This document shows, in pieces, positions 43,268 through 52,943 of a stretch of 64,000 bases of DNA. The notes beneath the pieces were generated by a model. The model was given only the letters and a program-made list of their open reading frames with translations. It was not told the DNA's origin and did no database searches. A program made the translations under genes and the position numbers. Origin of the DNA: Branchinecta lynchi (taxonomy: Eukaryota > Arthropoda > Branchiopoda > Anostraca > Branchinectidae); NCBI GenBank assembly GCA_023053575.1, contig JAKZAP010000053.1:62001-126000 (forward strand), read 5' to 3'. The first letter of the stretch is position 1. The number at the start of each line of letters is the position of its first letter.

Positions 43268-43562
43268 GAGCGTGTTCCATCCTACTTACCGTAGTTACTA
43301 CGCATGACGTCACGAATTCTGGCTTTTTGCCGTCAATACTGGAACGACTTTTCTATTTTCCAGCAGAATATCATGCAACGGGCGAATCCGACCAATCACG
43401 TTACAGAGATCCGTAGTTACTACGCTCCCGAGCGTGGTAAGCAAAAGTTACTATTAGTTACTGTTTCGAGAAGGTTGGAACGGTCAGCGTAGTAACTTTT
43501 TGTTAGGTTGGAACGGAAATAGTAACTAATAGTTACTATTTGTAGAAGAGTGGAATACGCTC
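43268..43562. mobile_element. MITE of the GAGCGTGTTCC family, full copy
   Basis: 295 bp, ends GAGCGTGTTCCA and TGGAATACGCTC, flanked by TCC on both sides (43265-43267, 43563-43565). No coding capacity. Confidence 0.75.
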
Positions 43563-43619
43563 TCCGTACAGTATTAACGAAAAGCCGAATATTTGTTCAA
43601 AATAGAAACTCTTTTTCAG

Positions 43620-43810
43620 AGTGGTAGACTGGTTAACGCGTATTGACCGTACCGACCTGCTGAAGACCCACTCTATCTCCGCTATTACCAAGTCGAAATA
43701 CATATGTTCTCTGCATTTCTCGATTGAATGCTTCATGAATCGAGACTTCCTTGATTTACGGATTTCTCTAATGCCTGATGCTGTGCCTTCGATGATTTCA
43801 GCTAATCCAG
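43620..43810 (+). CDS. THAP-domain gene, exon 2 (paralog B)
   Basis: 191 bp between acceptor CTTTTTCAG and donor GTAAAG (43811). In the frame set by exon 1 it reads VVDWLTRIDRTDLLKT, then SKYICSLHFSIECF, then LRISLMPDAVPSMI. The CSLHF (C-x2-H zinc pair) and the PDAVPS block are THAP hallmarks and complete the finger begun in exon 1. The Trp early in the exon fits the conserved THAP Trp. It ends with one base of a codon (phase 1), the phase of all acidic exons and of the finger exon. I infer it is spliced to those modules. Confidence 0.8.
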
Positions 43811-44269
43811 GTAAAGTTTTTACTATTAGTTCGGCATAGATTGGCATGCCGTCAGTACTCCTGATGATAAACTTTACGTGGGCGATGAAGAATCGCCGTG
43901 TACCTTGCGGAAAAACGGGAAGCGTCATCACAGCTGTCCCAAATAAACGCCGTTTATTGGTTGGCACAGGATTTGAGTCATCGTTCGGGCGACGTTTCTC
44001 GTTCTTCCCGAGATTCCCTGGCGTGTTTTAAACTTAGTCATATAGAGTATTATTGCAGGTTCCCTTCGCGCCCCTCGGGACCTAATCTAGCTGGTTAACC
44101 TGGTTAAGGAATGGTTACGTGGTTAAGGAATGGACCGCCGTTACCAACTCCCCTGCCTTAGTTCGCTTTATTATTCCAAGAACATTCTTCTAGTTAGGGT
44201 ACTGGAAAGTATAGGAAATCCCAAACAAAGAAGTTATAACAAAAATAACACATTCTTGCTAAGAAAGCC

Positions 44270-44546
44270 GAGCGTGTTCCACCCTACTTACCGTAGCTAC
44301 TACGCATGTCACGAATTCTGGCTTTTTGCCGTCAAGGCTGGAACGAGTTTTTTGTTTTCCAGCAGAGTATCAGGCAACGGGCGAATCCGACCAATCACGT
44401 TACAAAGATGCGTAGTTACCACGCTTACTAAGCTCCCGAGCATGGTAAGCAAATAGTTACTATTTCAAGAAGGTTGGAACGGTCAGCGTAGTAACTTTTA
44501 ACGAGGTTGGAACGAAAATAGTTTGTTAGAAGGGTGGAACACACTC
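44270..44546. mobile_element. MITE of the GAGCGTGTTCC family
   Basis: Ends GAGCGTGTTCCACCCTACTT and GGGTGGAACACACTC; inside, the same blocks as 43268-43562. No clear target duplication. It abuts and probably truncated the acidic exon relic that follows. Confidence 0.7.
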
Positions 44547-44553
44547 TTTGAAT

Positions 44554-44632
44554 GTCAAAGAATGCGCGCCGAATTCTCCGCCTTCCCTGTCACCTGATTC
44601 GAAATTTCGTGATCAAATGGGAGATAAGCAAT
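44554..44632 (+). pseudogene. Acidic-module exon relic
   Basis: Retains GTCAAAGAATG and TCACCTGATTCGAAATTTCGTG, then TCAAATGGGAGATA, as in the acidic exons, but frames are shifted and both splice sites are gone. The following intron sequence (44650-44735) matches that after 1603 and 48483. Confidence 0.55.
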
Positions 44633-46039
44633 GGGAGTCGGACGCGGCCCCGGAAATCCGGTGGAAATGGGAAATTTCACAGTTCTAATGAATGTCTTTG
44701 TCCAGCTGTTAAAGCACAGTCGTACGAATACTAGGCCCATTGCCCAGAGCTGCTCCGAGTCCAGCAAATCCGAGTCCGAGACAAGTCCGAGTCCTTGAAA
44801 AAGGCGTCTCGAGACGAGTCCAGAGTCCGAGGTTGCGTCCGGAACTTAACGATCATTAACAGTTGTTAAATTTGTGCGTTCCATGTTTCTGATTTCGAAA
44901 TTTAAGCTCCGCCCACCTACAATTTCCGTTCCAGAGCTTAACGATTGATAACTACTTTTAAAGTTTTAAGAAAGGGATAAAATATTAAAGTTATTTTTGG
45001 CAACCAAAGTAGTTTTATATTAAGAAAATTGGTAATCGTTAAAAAATTTTCATTTAATCGTACTAATTAATTTTGTATGTAAAGTACGATCAAATGAACG
45101 TTTATTTATATTTTATTTATTTTTTTATTTTAATTTTTTTGGAGATTTAAAAAAACTAAAATAAAAAAGGGTTTTGGTATCGGAGAAGGAAATGAAAAAG
45201 ATTGTAAGAAATGCCACTGCAAAAGGGATTCCCTAGGACGGAAGGTCATCCTTTGACGCAGGAAGTGCGAAGAGGTCGAACAAATTTTGTGTTGTTTTTG
45301 TCTCCAGGACAAAACCCCCTTTTTGGTTTGGTTGAAAAAAAATAACGAGGGATAGTATTTTTGTAAATATTAAGTTTTTAAAGAATGAAAATTTTAAGGA
45401 AAGGAGATAGTAAGGAAGGAAAACAAAGAAAAGGTTTTAAAGATGTGTTGAAATGGTAAAATCAGAAATAAGGGTTAAAAGAGGGAATAAGAAAGAATAT
45501 TAAAAAAAAAATTAAATGTGGAGATAGAGGAAAGTGTAGATGACGCTAAATACATAGGTCGGTCATTTAATGGACAGGAAGAACGGAAAAGATGCTACGC
45601 GGCAAAAAAAAAAAAAAAAAATAACTATTTTGTAACGATGGTCGGTGAGTATCGGCTGCGTTTCGCAAACTTCACAATTGTTAACAATCGTTAACTTTAC
45701 TTCGGGGCGGAGCTGCAGCTTTAACGTCGGCCGTTAACTTTACCCAGATCTACAGTTGTTAATAGTTTTGTAACGATGCTCACCCACCATCGTTACAAAA
45801 AAGTTAACAGTCGTTAAGCTCTGGAACGGGAATTGTAGGTGCCCGGAGCTTAAATTTCGAAATCAGAAACGTGGAACGCAAAAAGTTAACAACTGTTAAC
45901 AATTTGTTAACGATCGTTAAGTTCCGGAACGCAACCATCGTTACAAAATAGTTAACACTTGTAGAACTGGGTAAAGCTAAATATCGCTAAAGCTGCAGTT
46001 AGCTCCGCCCCGAAGTAAAGTTAACGATAGTTAACAATT

Positions 46040-46040
<1 letters not shown>

Positions 46041-46075
<35 letters not shown>

Positions 46076-47924
46076 CCCGTAGCCATAATTTAACCTATTT
46101 TTATATTACGTAAAAAAAAGAAAAAAATCTACTTTCGTACTTTTTGTGGCTACTCCTCCTTCCCTCAGTGACGTTAATTTAGTCTATTTTTACCCATTTT
46201 TAACTATTTACGTCACTTAACTTTTGAACATAAGCCCGTATTATTTTTACTATTCTTCCCCCCTAAGACATCTTATTTTTATTTTTGTCTGTCCTACATA
46301 CCTCAACCATAAATTGAAATTTTACTCCCAACCAAACTATTCTAAATTACGAAAAATAAAAAAATAAAACCAAAAAGATTTTACCATACCATACATATAA
46401 GGGGAAAAAACGACATAAAGGGACAAATATATCTTTCCAACTATAAACAACTATAAAACATTTCCAACTCTACACAATATTTAAATTATACTATAAAACG
46501 CAAAATGCATTTTTGGAAACAAACTTGACTAGTTTACTTTATCACAACCATATTTATTTATAAATCTTTTTTTAAACTCATTTTTCAAAGACATAAAAAC
46601 TAATTTACTGGAAAATTACAAACAAATAAAAAACACGAAATACCCACGACTGCAAGGGGCTTTTACCGTCCTTAAAACTAAATAACAATATCACTTTAAA
46701 ATAATCAACCATTAAATACACAATTTACAATTCATGACGTAATTTACATATAATTGGGTACACACAATATATATATATCAAAACAAAAACATAACAACTC
46801 AACACTGGGCCTTGCGTTGTTGGGCATTTCGTAAAAATTAAATTTTTTATAAACCAAAAACTTTCCAGTAATTCATCTCAAAACTACAAACACACAAATA
46901 AGTGCTTACTTCTTTACCACCAATCTACGTCGTTTGTCTCTAAACTATACATATTTCCATACAAAACAAAACAAAAAAGAAACTAAATAATTTCAAACTT
47001 CATCTCTTACCATCACATTTCCATTTTCATTTCCATTTTTCCATATTACATTATACTAAAAAATATGTTTCTACTCTTCTTTTCTCACTCTTAATTTTTT
47101 TAAACTCTCCCATTCTGTCCTAACCATCATCATAATTTTTTCTAGACTATCCTCTTTACCTCTTCCTTTCCAACTGTAATAACAAAATGTTCCTATTAAA
47201 AAAGCTGTGGTCCTGTTCTCAGGTGTTATCTTACCTTTAACAATATCCTTGTAGAAAATCTGTTTATCAATCTTCCATTCTTGGCTATATCTGTTTATCT
47301 TTCTTAAAAAAGTTTCTAATTCTCCCACTGTTTTCTCCTTCGCCTTGCACTCTATCACGAAATGTCTTATTGTTTCAATTTCACCGCAAAATGTGCACCT
47401 CCCTTGTGTTGATGTAGGCGAGATTCTGTGTTTCCTTTCTTCAGTGGGAAGAATATTATGAATTTGATAGAGCATGTGCTCTTTCACTCTTGGCTTTAAC
47501 ATAGACGAGTGTAGTAGCCGTGCTGTTATCGCAAGCTCTTCTATTGTTGTTTGGCCATCAGTCACGATTTTTATCTGGGGTACATCCATGCTTTCTTTAT
47601 AATATATTTTCAGTTCTTCCTTTGCTATTATTTTTGTTTGGAAATTTATTAAGCCTTTTTCTTCAGTTTCTTTTATCTTTGCAAAACCTTTCTTGAGTTG
47701 CTGAGGACATTTTCTTGGATCCAGCTTCCGTGACATTAGCACTGACCTTTCTCTGCCCATGATTCCTTCGGCTAGCGCTCTTACAAACATCTCTTCAGCT
47801 TTGGATTGAAGGTGGGTGACTTGCAAACCGCCTTCTTCTTTGCATAGGTACGAGTCGCTCATCTTAAGTTTGGTGGGTACTTACCTTGCCATAGAAAACC
47901 ATATAAGATCTTTTCTATTTATAG
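46041..47924 (-). mobile_element. 5'-truncated L1/Tx1-like LINE with poly(A)
   Basis: Begins (3' end) with a 31 bp T-run on + (46041-46071), that is, a poly(A) tail. Flanked by ACAATTG at 46034-46040 and 47925-47931. It lies inside arm B2 of the palindrome cluster, splitting its end. Confidence 0.75.
47071..47862 (-). pseudogene. LINE ORF2 C-terminal fragment
   Basis: 263 codons: KEEGGLQVTHLQSKAEEMF near the start and a CTFCGEIETIRHFVIEC zinc-like motif in the middle. Just upstream FLWQGK lies in another frame, so a 1-base change separates them. This arrangement (FLW.G, then EEGGL) is typical of L1/Tx1-type ORF2 after the RT domain. EN and RT are missing, so it cannot move by itself. Confidence 0.7.
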
Positions 47925-48073
47925 ACAATTGTTAAGTTTGCGGAACGCAACCCGAGTTCACTAGCTCTGCCATTGCGGATAGGTACGAGTACCCTGAACG
48001 CCCCCTATGATTTTTCAAAATCTTGCGCGAAGTTAAGAAGTTGTTGTATATATAGAGAAATGTGTCATTTTAG

Positions 48074-48160
48074 GCTACGACGGACCCATTCAACAGTCCA
48101 CATCACCTGATTCTAATTGTCTTGACCAATTAGGAGATGATTCTTCCGAAAATTTCGCAG
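48074..48160 (+). CDS. Acidic-module exon, paralog B
   Basis: 87 bp symmetric phase-1 exon between acceptor CATTTTAG (ends 48073) and donor GTAAGG (48161). Frame open: YDGPIQQSTSPDSNC, then LDQLGDDSSENFA. It is compatible in phase with the THAP exon at 43810. It is shorter than the array copies of paralog A. Confidence 0.65.
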
Positions 48161-48369
48161 GTAAGGAAGAAATGATTCACAAGCCTCGGTCGGCCGGATT
48201 CGCCGACATCCGGCGGAAATTAGAAATTTAAGGTCCATCCATACGAATACTAAGACCATTCGTACGAATACTTTGAATGGCCCATTTTGTTGTTGTTAAA
48301 AAATAACAACCTCTGATAAAAGTTAAGAAGGTAATTTATATCTGTAGATTTTTTTTTAATTTCTCTTCG

Positions 48370-48483
48370 GTCAAAATGGACCGTGTTTCATTGAACAATC
48401 GGCATCATCTGACCCGTTGTCCGATTCATCTGATTCAAAATTTCGCTGTCAATTGAGAGATAGTTCTACCGGAATTTTCGCAT
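48370..48483 (+). pseudogene. Acidic-module exon, acceptor lost
   Basis: Frame open: QNGPCFIEQSASSDPLSD, SSDSKFRCQLRDSSTGIFA. The acceptor AG has become CG (CTCTTCG ends 48369). A GT remains at 48484. It is equivalent in position to 1490-1603. Confidence 0.6.
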
Positions 48484-49111
48484 GTAAACTTTAAATGATT
48501 CACTAGCCTAGGTCGGTAGGATTCCGTGAAATCTGGCAAATCTGAAAAATTCGTCAGTTCTAATAAACATTTTGTCCAGCTGTTAAGGCCCAGTCGTACA
48601 AATACAATGTATGTTCCCTTTCATTTATAATGGTGTTGTTAAGCACACCGCACACTATCTATTGTTTATGTTTCAGTATTCTAAAATAGTTGAATACGTT
48701 GAAACCAGGCTCAGCCTTCAAAGGACCTGTCTTACCTATAAAACTAATGCAACCTTCTTCCATAATCACTCCATATATTTCTAAACCAGGAAACACCAAT
48801 TTCGTACGGTACAGGCGGTCGACGGTTGTCTACGAGAAGTTTTTCAATAAAAAAAAAACGGTTATGTAAATTGTTCCCCTATTTTCGCTATAAAGTCAAC
48901 GGGTCTCTGAGAAGGCTTACAGCAGCCAAAACCATGGTTTATTTGTTGAAAGCAAAGCATAGTTTTAAAGTATTCAAATATTTTAAAATACTGTAAGTTG
49001 AAGAGTAAATAGTACGACGGATGCTTTAACAACTTACAGACGACTTTGGCTGTTTTAAGCTTTTCTCCATGCCTATTGCATTCTAGCAAAAAGAGTGACG
49101 TAACCGTTTTT
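48484..49111 (+). other. Intron segment of paralog B
   Basis: 48484-48700 matches 1604-1820. The rest has no supported feature. Confidence 0.5.
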
Positions 49112-50168
49112 GGGATTCCAAAACGTAAGTGGAGGGATACCTATGACATCGCAATAATGTCCGTCTGTCCGTCTGTAAGCACGATAACTCTCGAAGGCAA
49201 TAAGATATTTTGATGAAATTTGGTAGGAGGATCCTTTGGGTCAAAGTACAGGTAGAGTTCGAAGATGGGCTATGTAGCCCAATATTTGAGGGTGGGGGAG
49301 GGGTTTCAAATTAAGGGACAAACAAAATATTTTTAAACAGCTAATGTGATAGTCGATTATGGGGTAAGAAGACATACTGAGTACGATGGTGAAAAACCAT
49401 TTTCTTGTCGGACAAGTAGTTCGTCCGAAATCTGGCAAAAACCGGAAAGTTTGGTGAAAGTAGAAGTGTCATTTGAAGTTGATTAAATGTTTGATTTAGG
49501 GGTAAGGAGACATGCTGAATACGATGGTGAAAACCATTTTCTTGCCGGACAATTAGTTCTTCCGGAAACTGGCAAAAAACGGAAAGTTGGTTAAAAGTAA
49601 AAGTTTCATTGTTCGATTTAGGGGTAAGAAGACATGCCGAACACGATGGTGAAAACCATTTTCTCACCGGACAACAAGTTCGCCAGGAATCCGGCCGAAA
49701 CCGGAAAGTGTGTTAGAAGCGAAAGTTTTATTTGAAGTTGATTAGATGACAGATTTAGGGGTAAGAAGAGATGCTAAGTCTGTGTCTGGCAATAATTTTT
49801 TACCCGGACATATAATTAGTCCGGAATCCGGTTTTGACCAGAATTTTTTTTTAAGTCAAAGTTTTATTTAATGTTGATGATATGTTCTTTACAGGGATAA
49901 AGAGATCCGCTTGATTTGTTTCTGAATTTTCTTTTTTTTTTGCTGGAGTACTAGTTCGCTCGGAATTCGGGCAAAACCGGAAATTTGGCAGAAGTAAAGC
50001 GGGAAGTTTCGGTCAGTATCGTCAAAATAGATATGGCTTATAGAGGTATATCTGAAGTTGGTTCTCTCTGATGATTAGCCGGGCGAAGACTGGATCTGGC
50101 GAAGACAAGACCCAATTGTCTGGATCAAATATTAGATTTTTGGGATCCCATCGACACCTTTGGTCTTG
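49112..50168 (+). repeat. H-family repeat, full copy
   Basis: Left end GGGATTCCAAAACGTAAGTG, short GTCC microsatellite, about four core units (CCGGA.AAGTAGTTCG, GGTGAAAACCATTTTCT), right end GGGATCCCATCGACACC and TTTGGTCTTG. Confidence 0.85.
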
Positions 50169-50269
50169 TTTCTCAGGATCGAGCCTTTGATAAACAAGTG
50201 CCAGAAGCTCAATCCCCAACAAGATAGCTTCAGGGGGTTTTGTTTATCGCATTATATTTTTGTTATGTA

Positions 50270-50970
50270 GTCTATGTAGTACAAATAAATGAATGATTGA
50301 ATGAGGGGAATGCTTGGGGTAGTGATCTCTTCTGATCTAACTTGGCATGAAAACACAAGATTGATTGTAAAAAAGGCAAATGGTGCTATCCAAATGCTGA
50401 AGACTCTAAAGAAATTCCGGGTTCCTAAGGATAAACTAAAATTAATTTTCTGCATGTTCATCCGCCCACTAGTAGAATATGCATGTCCTGTTTGGCATTT
50501 CGCTCTTACAAAAGAAGAAAGTGATAAAATTGAACGGGTTCAGAAGAGGTCGCTACAAATCATCTACGGAGGTTCCCCACTGCCTTACTCTTTTTATCTA
50601 AAAGAATACAAACTTGACCCCCTTTTTGCCCGTCGAGAGAAACTGTGCCTAAAATTTGGCTCAACCCTCCTCCTCCACCCCATCTACAAGAACTTCCTCC
50701 CGCCCCCCTTTGTCCCCCTCAGATCCCGACTCCCCAGAGAGGCGGCTGCGAAAGTTCCAAAACTGACACCGGTTTACTCCAGGTCACAGCGTTATTCTCG
50801 AAGCTTTGTGCCGAGTTTTGTTCGTACTTTTAACAATTCGTAACTTGTGTGTTTTATCCTATTCTTTTTGTTTTTCTCGTTTGACTAAAAGATACCATAT
50901 TTGGGCTATGCCTATGAGAGACTGTATCTTGTTTACATTAAATGATTTGATTTGATTTTTGATTTGAGGG
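50270..50970 (+). mobile_element. 5'-truncated LINE with TTTGA tail
   Basis: Frame 50301-50843 (180 aa): MLGVVISSDLTWHENT, IFCMFIRPLVEYACPVWH, DKIERVQKRSLQII and RSFVPSFVRTFNNS, the region after the RT active site in CR1/Jockey-type LINEs. A tail of TTTGA repeats is at 50945-50967. Confidence 0.75.
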
Positions 50971-51494
50971 CTGGCCCAAAAGAGGAAATATAGAATTTGC
51001 CTTTTCCTGGGTTTATCCTGATCATTTGTAAGCAAAACCCTTGAGGCAAAAATGATAATGGCTCATGGGGATCATGAAAATGTATATTTTGCTAAAAGTA
51101 TTTTTCTTACTTTGCGGCCAAGAATGGTACTTTAAGGAATAGTCGGTTTTGGAAAGTGGCAATTTCTAAGTCAATCTTGTCGAATCTCTAGTATTCCAGA
51201 CAAGTCTCATCGTCCTAACACATCTGGAAGTACCTTATCTCGCGATCACCGGAATTCCGGACCCCCCCTCCCCTCCAGCTCCCCCCACAGTGCCCGGAGC
51301 CAATCCGGTTCTGTAAATGTTTTATCCAGAGCATCTGTTTGTTATTCCCACAAAGTTCCATCCTGATCTCCCCCCCCCCAACAGTTGTCGGAACATTAGC
51401 GTTATAAGTACGACGAGTCCTTACAAGAAAAAATCCTCCGATCAAATTTTGAAAGGTTGTGGGCATATAGAGATATTTTTTTCACTTTTTTTAG
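50971..51494. other. Unassigned with a K-family fragment
   Basis: 51225-51420 is K-family (C-runs, TCGCGATCACCGGAATTCCGG). The rest is intron-like with no gene. Confidence 0.45.
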
Positions 51495-51587
51495 GTCAAA
51501 GCGTACAGTTTGGCATTCAGCAATTCGCGTCATGTGATTCAGTATCTCTGGATCAGTCGGGACAAATTTTGCAGGAAAATTTTGGAG
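51495..51587 (+). CDS. Acidic-module exon, variant (paralog B)
   Basis: 93 bp, acceptor TTTTTTTAG (ends 51494), donor GTAAGC (51588), phase 1-1. Frame open: QSVQFGIQQFASCDSVS, then LDQSGQILQENFG. It has the same length and GIQQ signature as 4777-4869. In paralog A that exon lies upstream of the finger exon, so paralog B's fingers would lie to the right of this window. Confidence 0.6.
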
Positions 51588-51740
51588 GTAAGCTTGAACT
51601 TATCACAAACATTCGACCGATGAGGGCGCAGCTAGTTGAGAATCATTGCAAAGCATAGCTTACCTCACGCTCTGGATCCAGTTGCGAGCGAACTGTCTGC
51701 CAGTACACGCGAAAAGTAAGTTTGATCAGAAAACAAGACT

Positions 51741-52280
51741 CAAGGTTTCGATGGGATCCAAAATTCAATAATAATAATTGTGTTCAAAGCCAAAGGCCAT
51801 ATACAACAAAATACATATAAAACAACAAAACAGAATAACTTCACATGAACTAAACTTCTCCATCACTCTCTCGAAATTTCACCACACCGTCAACAAATCT
51901 GCAAATTTTACATATAACGCTTGGCGTCGTGCTCTTTAAGATATCAGGAAGTAACATAACCTAACCTCCCAATAATTCCCTTCTTAATCCAGAAAGCTCT
52001 GGACACCGGCACATAACATGGACCAAATTATGAACTCCATTACCACAAAGAGGGCAAGCACACCCGGGTGGCTGGTCTTCATCTTTTCTCTTCAAAAAAT
52101 AACTATGTCTATGCACTGATAGACAGTTGGCCCGCAATCCCGCCAACTGGGTCTTGTCTTCGCCAGACTCCTTGAACATTCTTACTATTAAAATTCAGAA
52201 ACGGGCTAAGGCCAAATAGCTAATCATCTGAGAAAACCAAGTTCAGATATGGATTCAGTATGTGTGTTTACCCCTATAAC
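51741..52280. mobile_element. H-family fragment (reverse) split by a LINE 3' fragment
   Basis: 51741-51772 and 52148-52280 are pieces of one reversed H copy. Between them a - strand LINE end codes CPLCGNGVHNLVHVMCRCP (52179-51961), the zinc-like C-terminal motif of many non-LTR ORF2 proteins, with an AATAATAATAATTG tail at 51768-51782. Confidence 0.6.
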
Positions 52281-52935
52281 CTAAAAGGCAACATCGTCAT
52301 CGAGGAGGATAAGGGCGGCATATACGCAGGCCAATTCCTCAGTGGATGCCATTTCGTCTGGATTGAAGTTGATAAAGATGCAGTCGCCAACGGCCTTAGC
52401 TCAGATCGAGAACAAGCACCTGAATAGTCCGTTCGTCTAGCTCAACGGCTACGGCTTTAAATACAATATTATTCTAAGATGCAAGAATAGTGTCGAATTG
52501 TTTATTGATAGTCCTTCAGCCCAAGCTAACTGTGAATCATATTTGACGATGCAAAACGGACAAGTCAGCTACTTATATATCCACCACCTTACAAATTTAT
52601 TGGAGTATTTTCCTCTTTCCGAAATGTTCGGTCTATATTTTATTCTGGTCGTATCATCTACCCGGTAGTAGAAACAAGACCAAAGGTTTCGATGGGATCC
52701 CAAAAATTCAATATCTGATCCAGACAACTGGGTCTTTAGAGCTATATTTCGGCCCTTCTTGGCAAGGGTCCTCTCCAGGCTCAAGCTGGAAAATGAACTT
52801 GTGGTAAAACAATTAAAGATCCTTAATTCTTCTGCATTTTGGTTTTGGAGTCATCTGTCTCTTCTTCTTCTTTCCAGCTAAAATGGATACTTGTCGGCGG
52901 CATGTATGGGCGATTTGAAGTTCCGTACTGTGGTG
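52281..52935. other. F-family and H-family fragments; no gene
   Basis: 52505-52565 and 52740-52800 are F-family arms (GCCCAAGCTAACTGTGAATC; TTTCGGCCCTTCTTGGCAAG). 52673-52737 is an H right end in reverse. Confidence 0.5.
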
Positions 52936-52943
52936 ATATATAG

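Larger units (their letters stand above)
38949..43619 (+). other. 4.7 kb intron of the THAP gene
   Basis: Runs from GTAAGT (38949) to CTCTTTTTCAG (43619). It is filled with an X repeat (39265-39600), K sequence (39740-40680), an H repeat (40740-41622), a LINE fragment (42215-42975) and a MITE (43268-43562). The MITE ends 57 bp before the acceptor. Confidence 0.7.
44832..47951. mobile_element. Interleaved long-TIR elements flanked by CCGAG
   Basis: Outer ends GTTGCGTCCGGAACTTAAC and its near complement ending 47951, with CCGAG on both sides (44827-44831, 47952-47956). Four long arms are present: A1 44832-44965 pairs with A2 about 45787-45936, and B1 about 45656-45782 pairs with B2 45937-46040. 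The order A1-B1-A2-B2 shows two related palindromic elements inserted one within the other. No transposase frame; superfamily not assigned. Confidence 0.65.
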
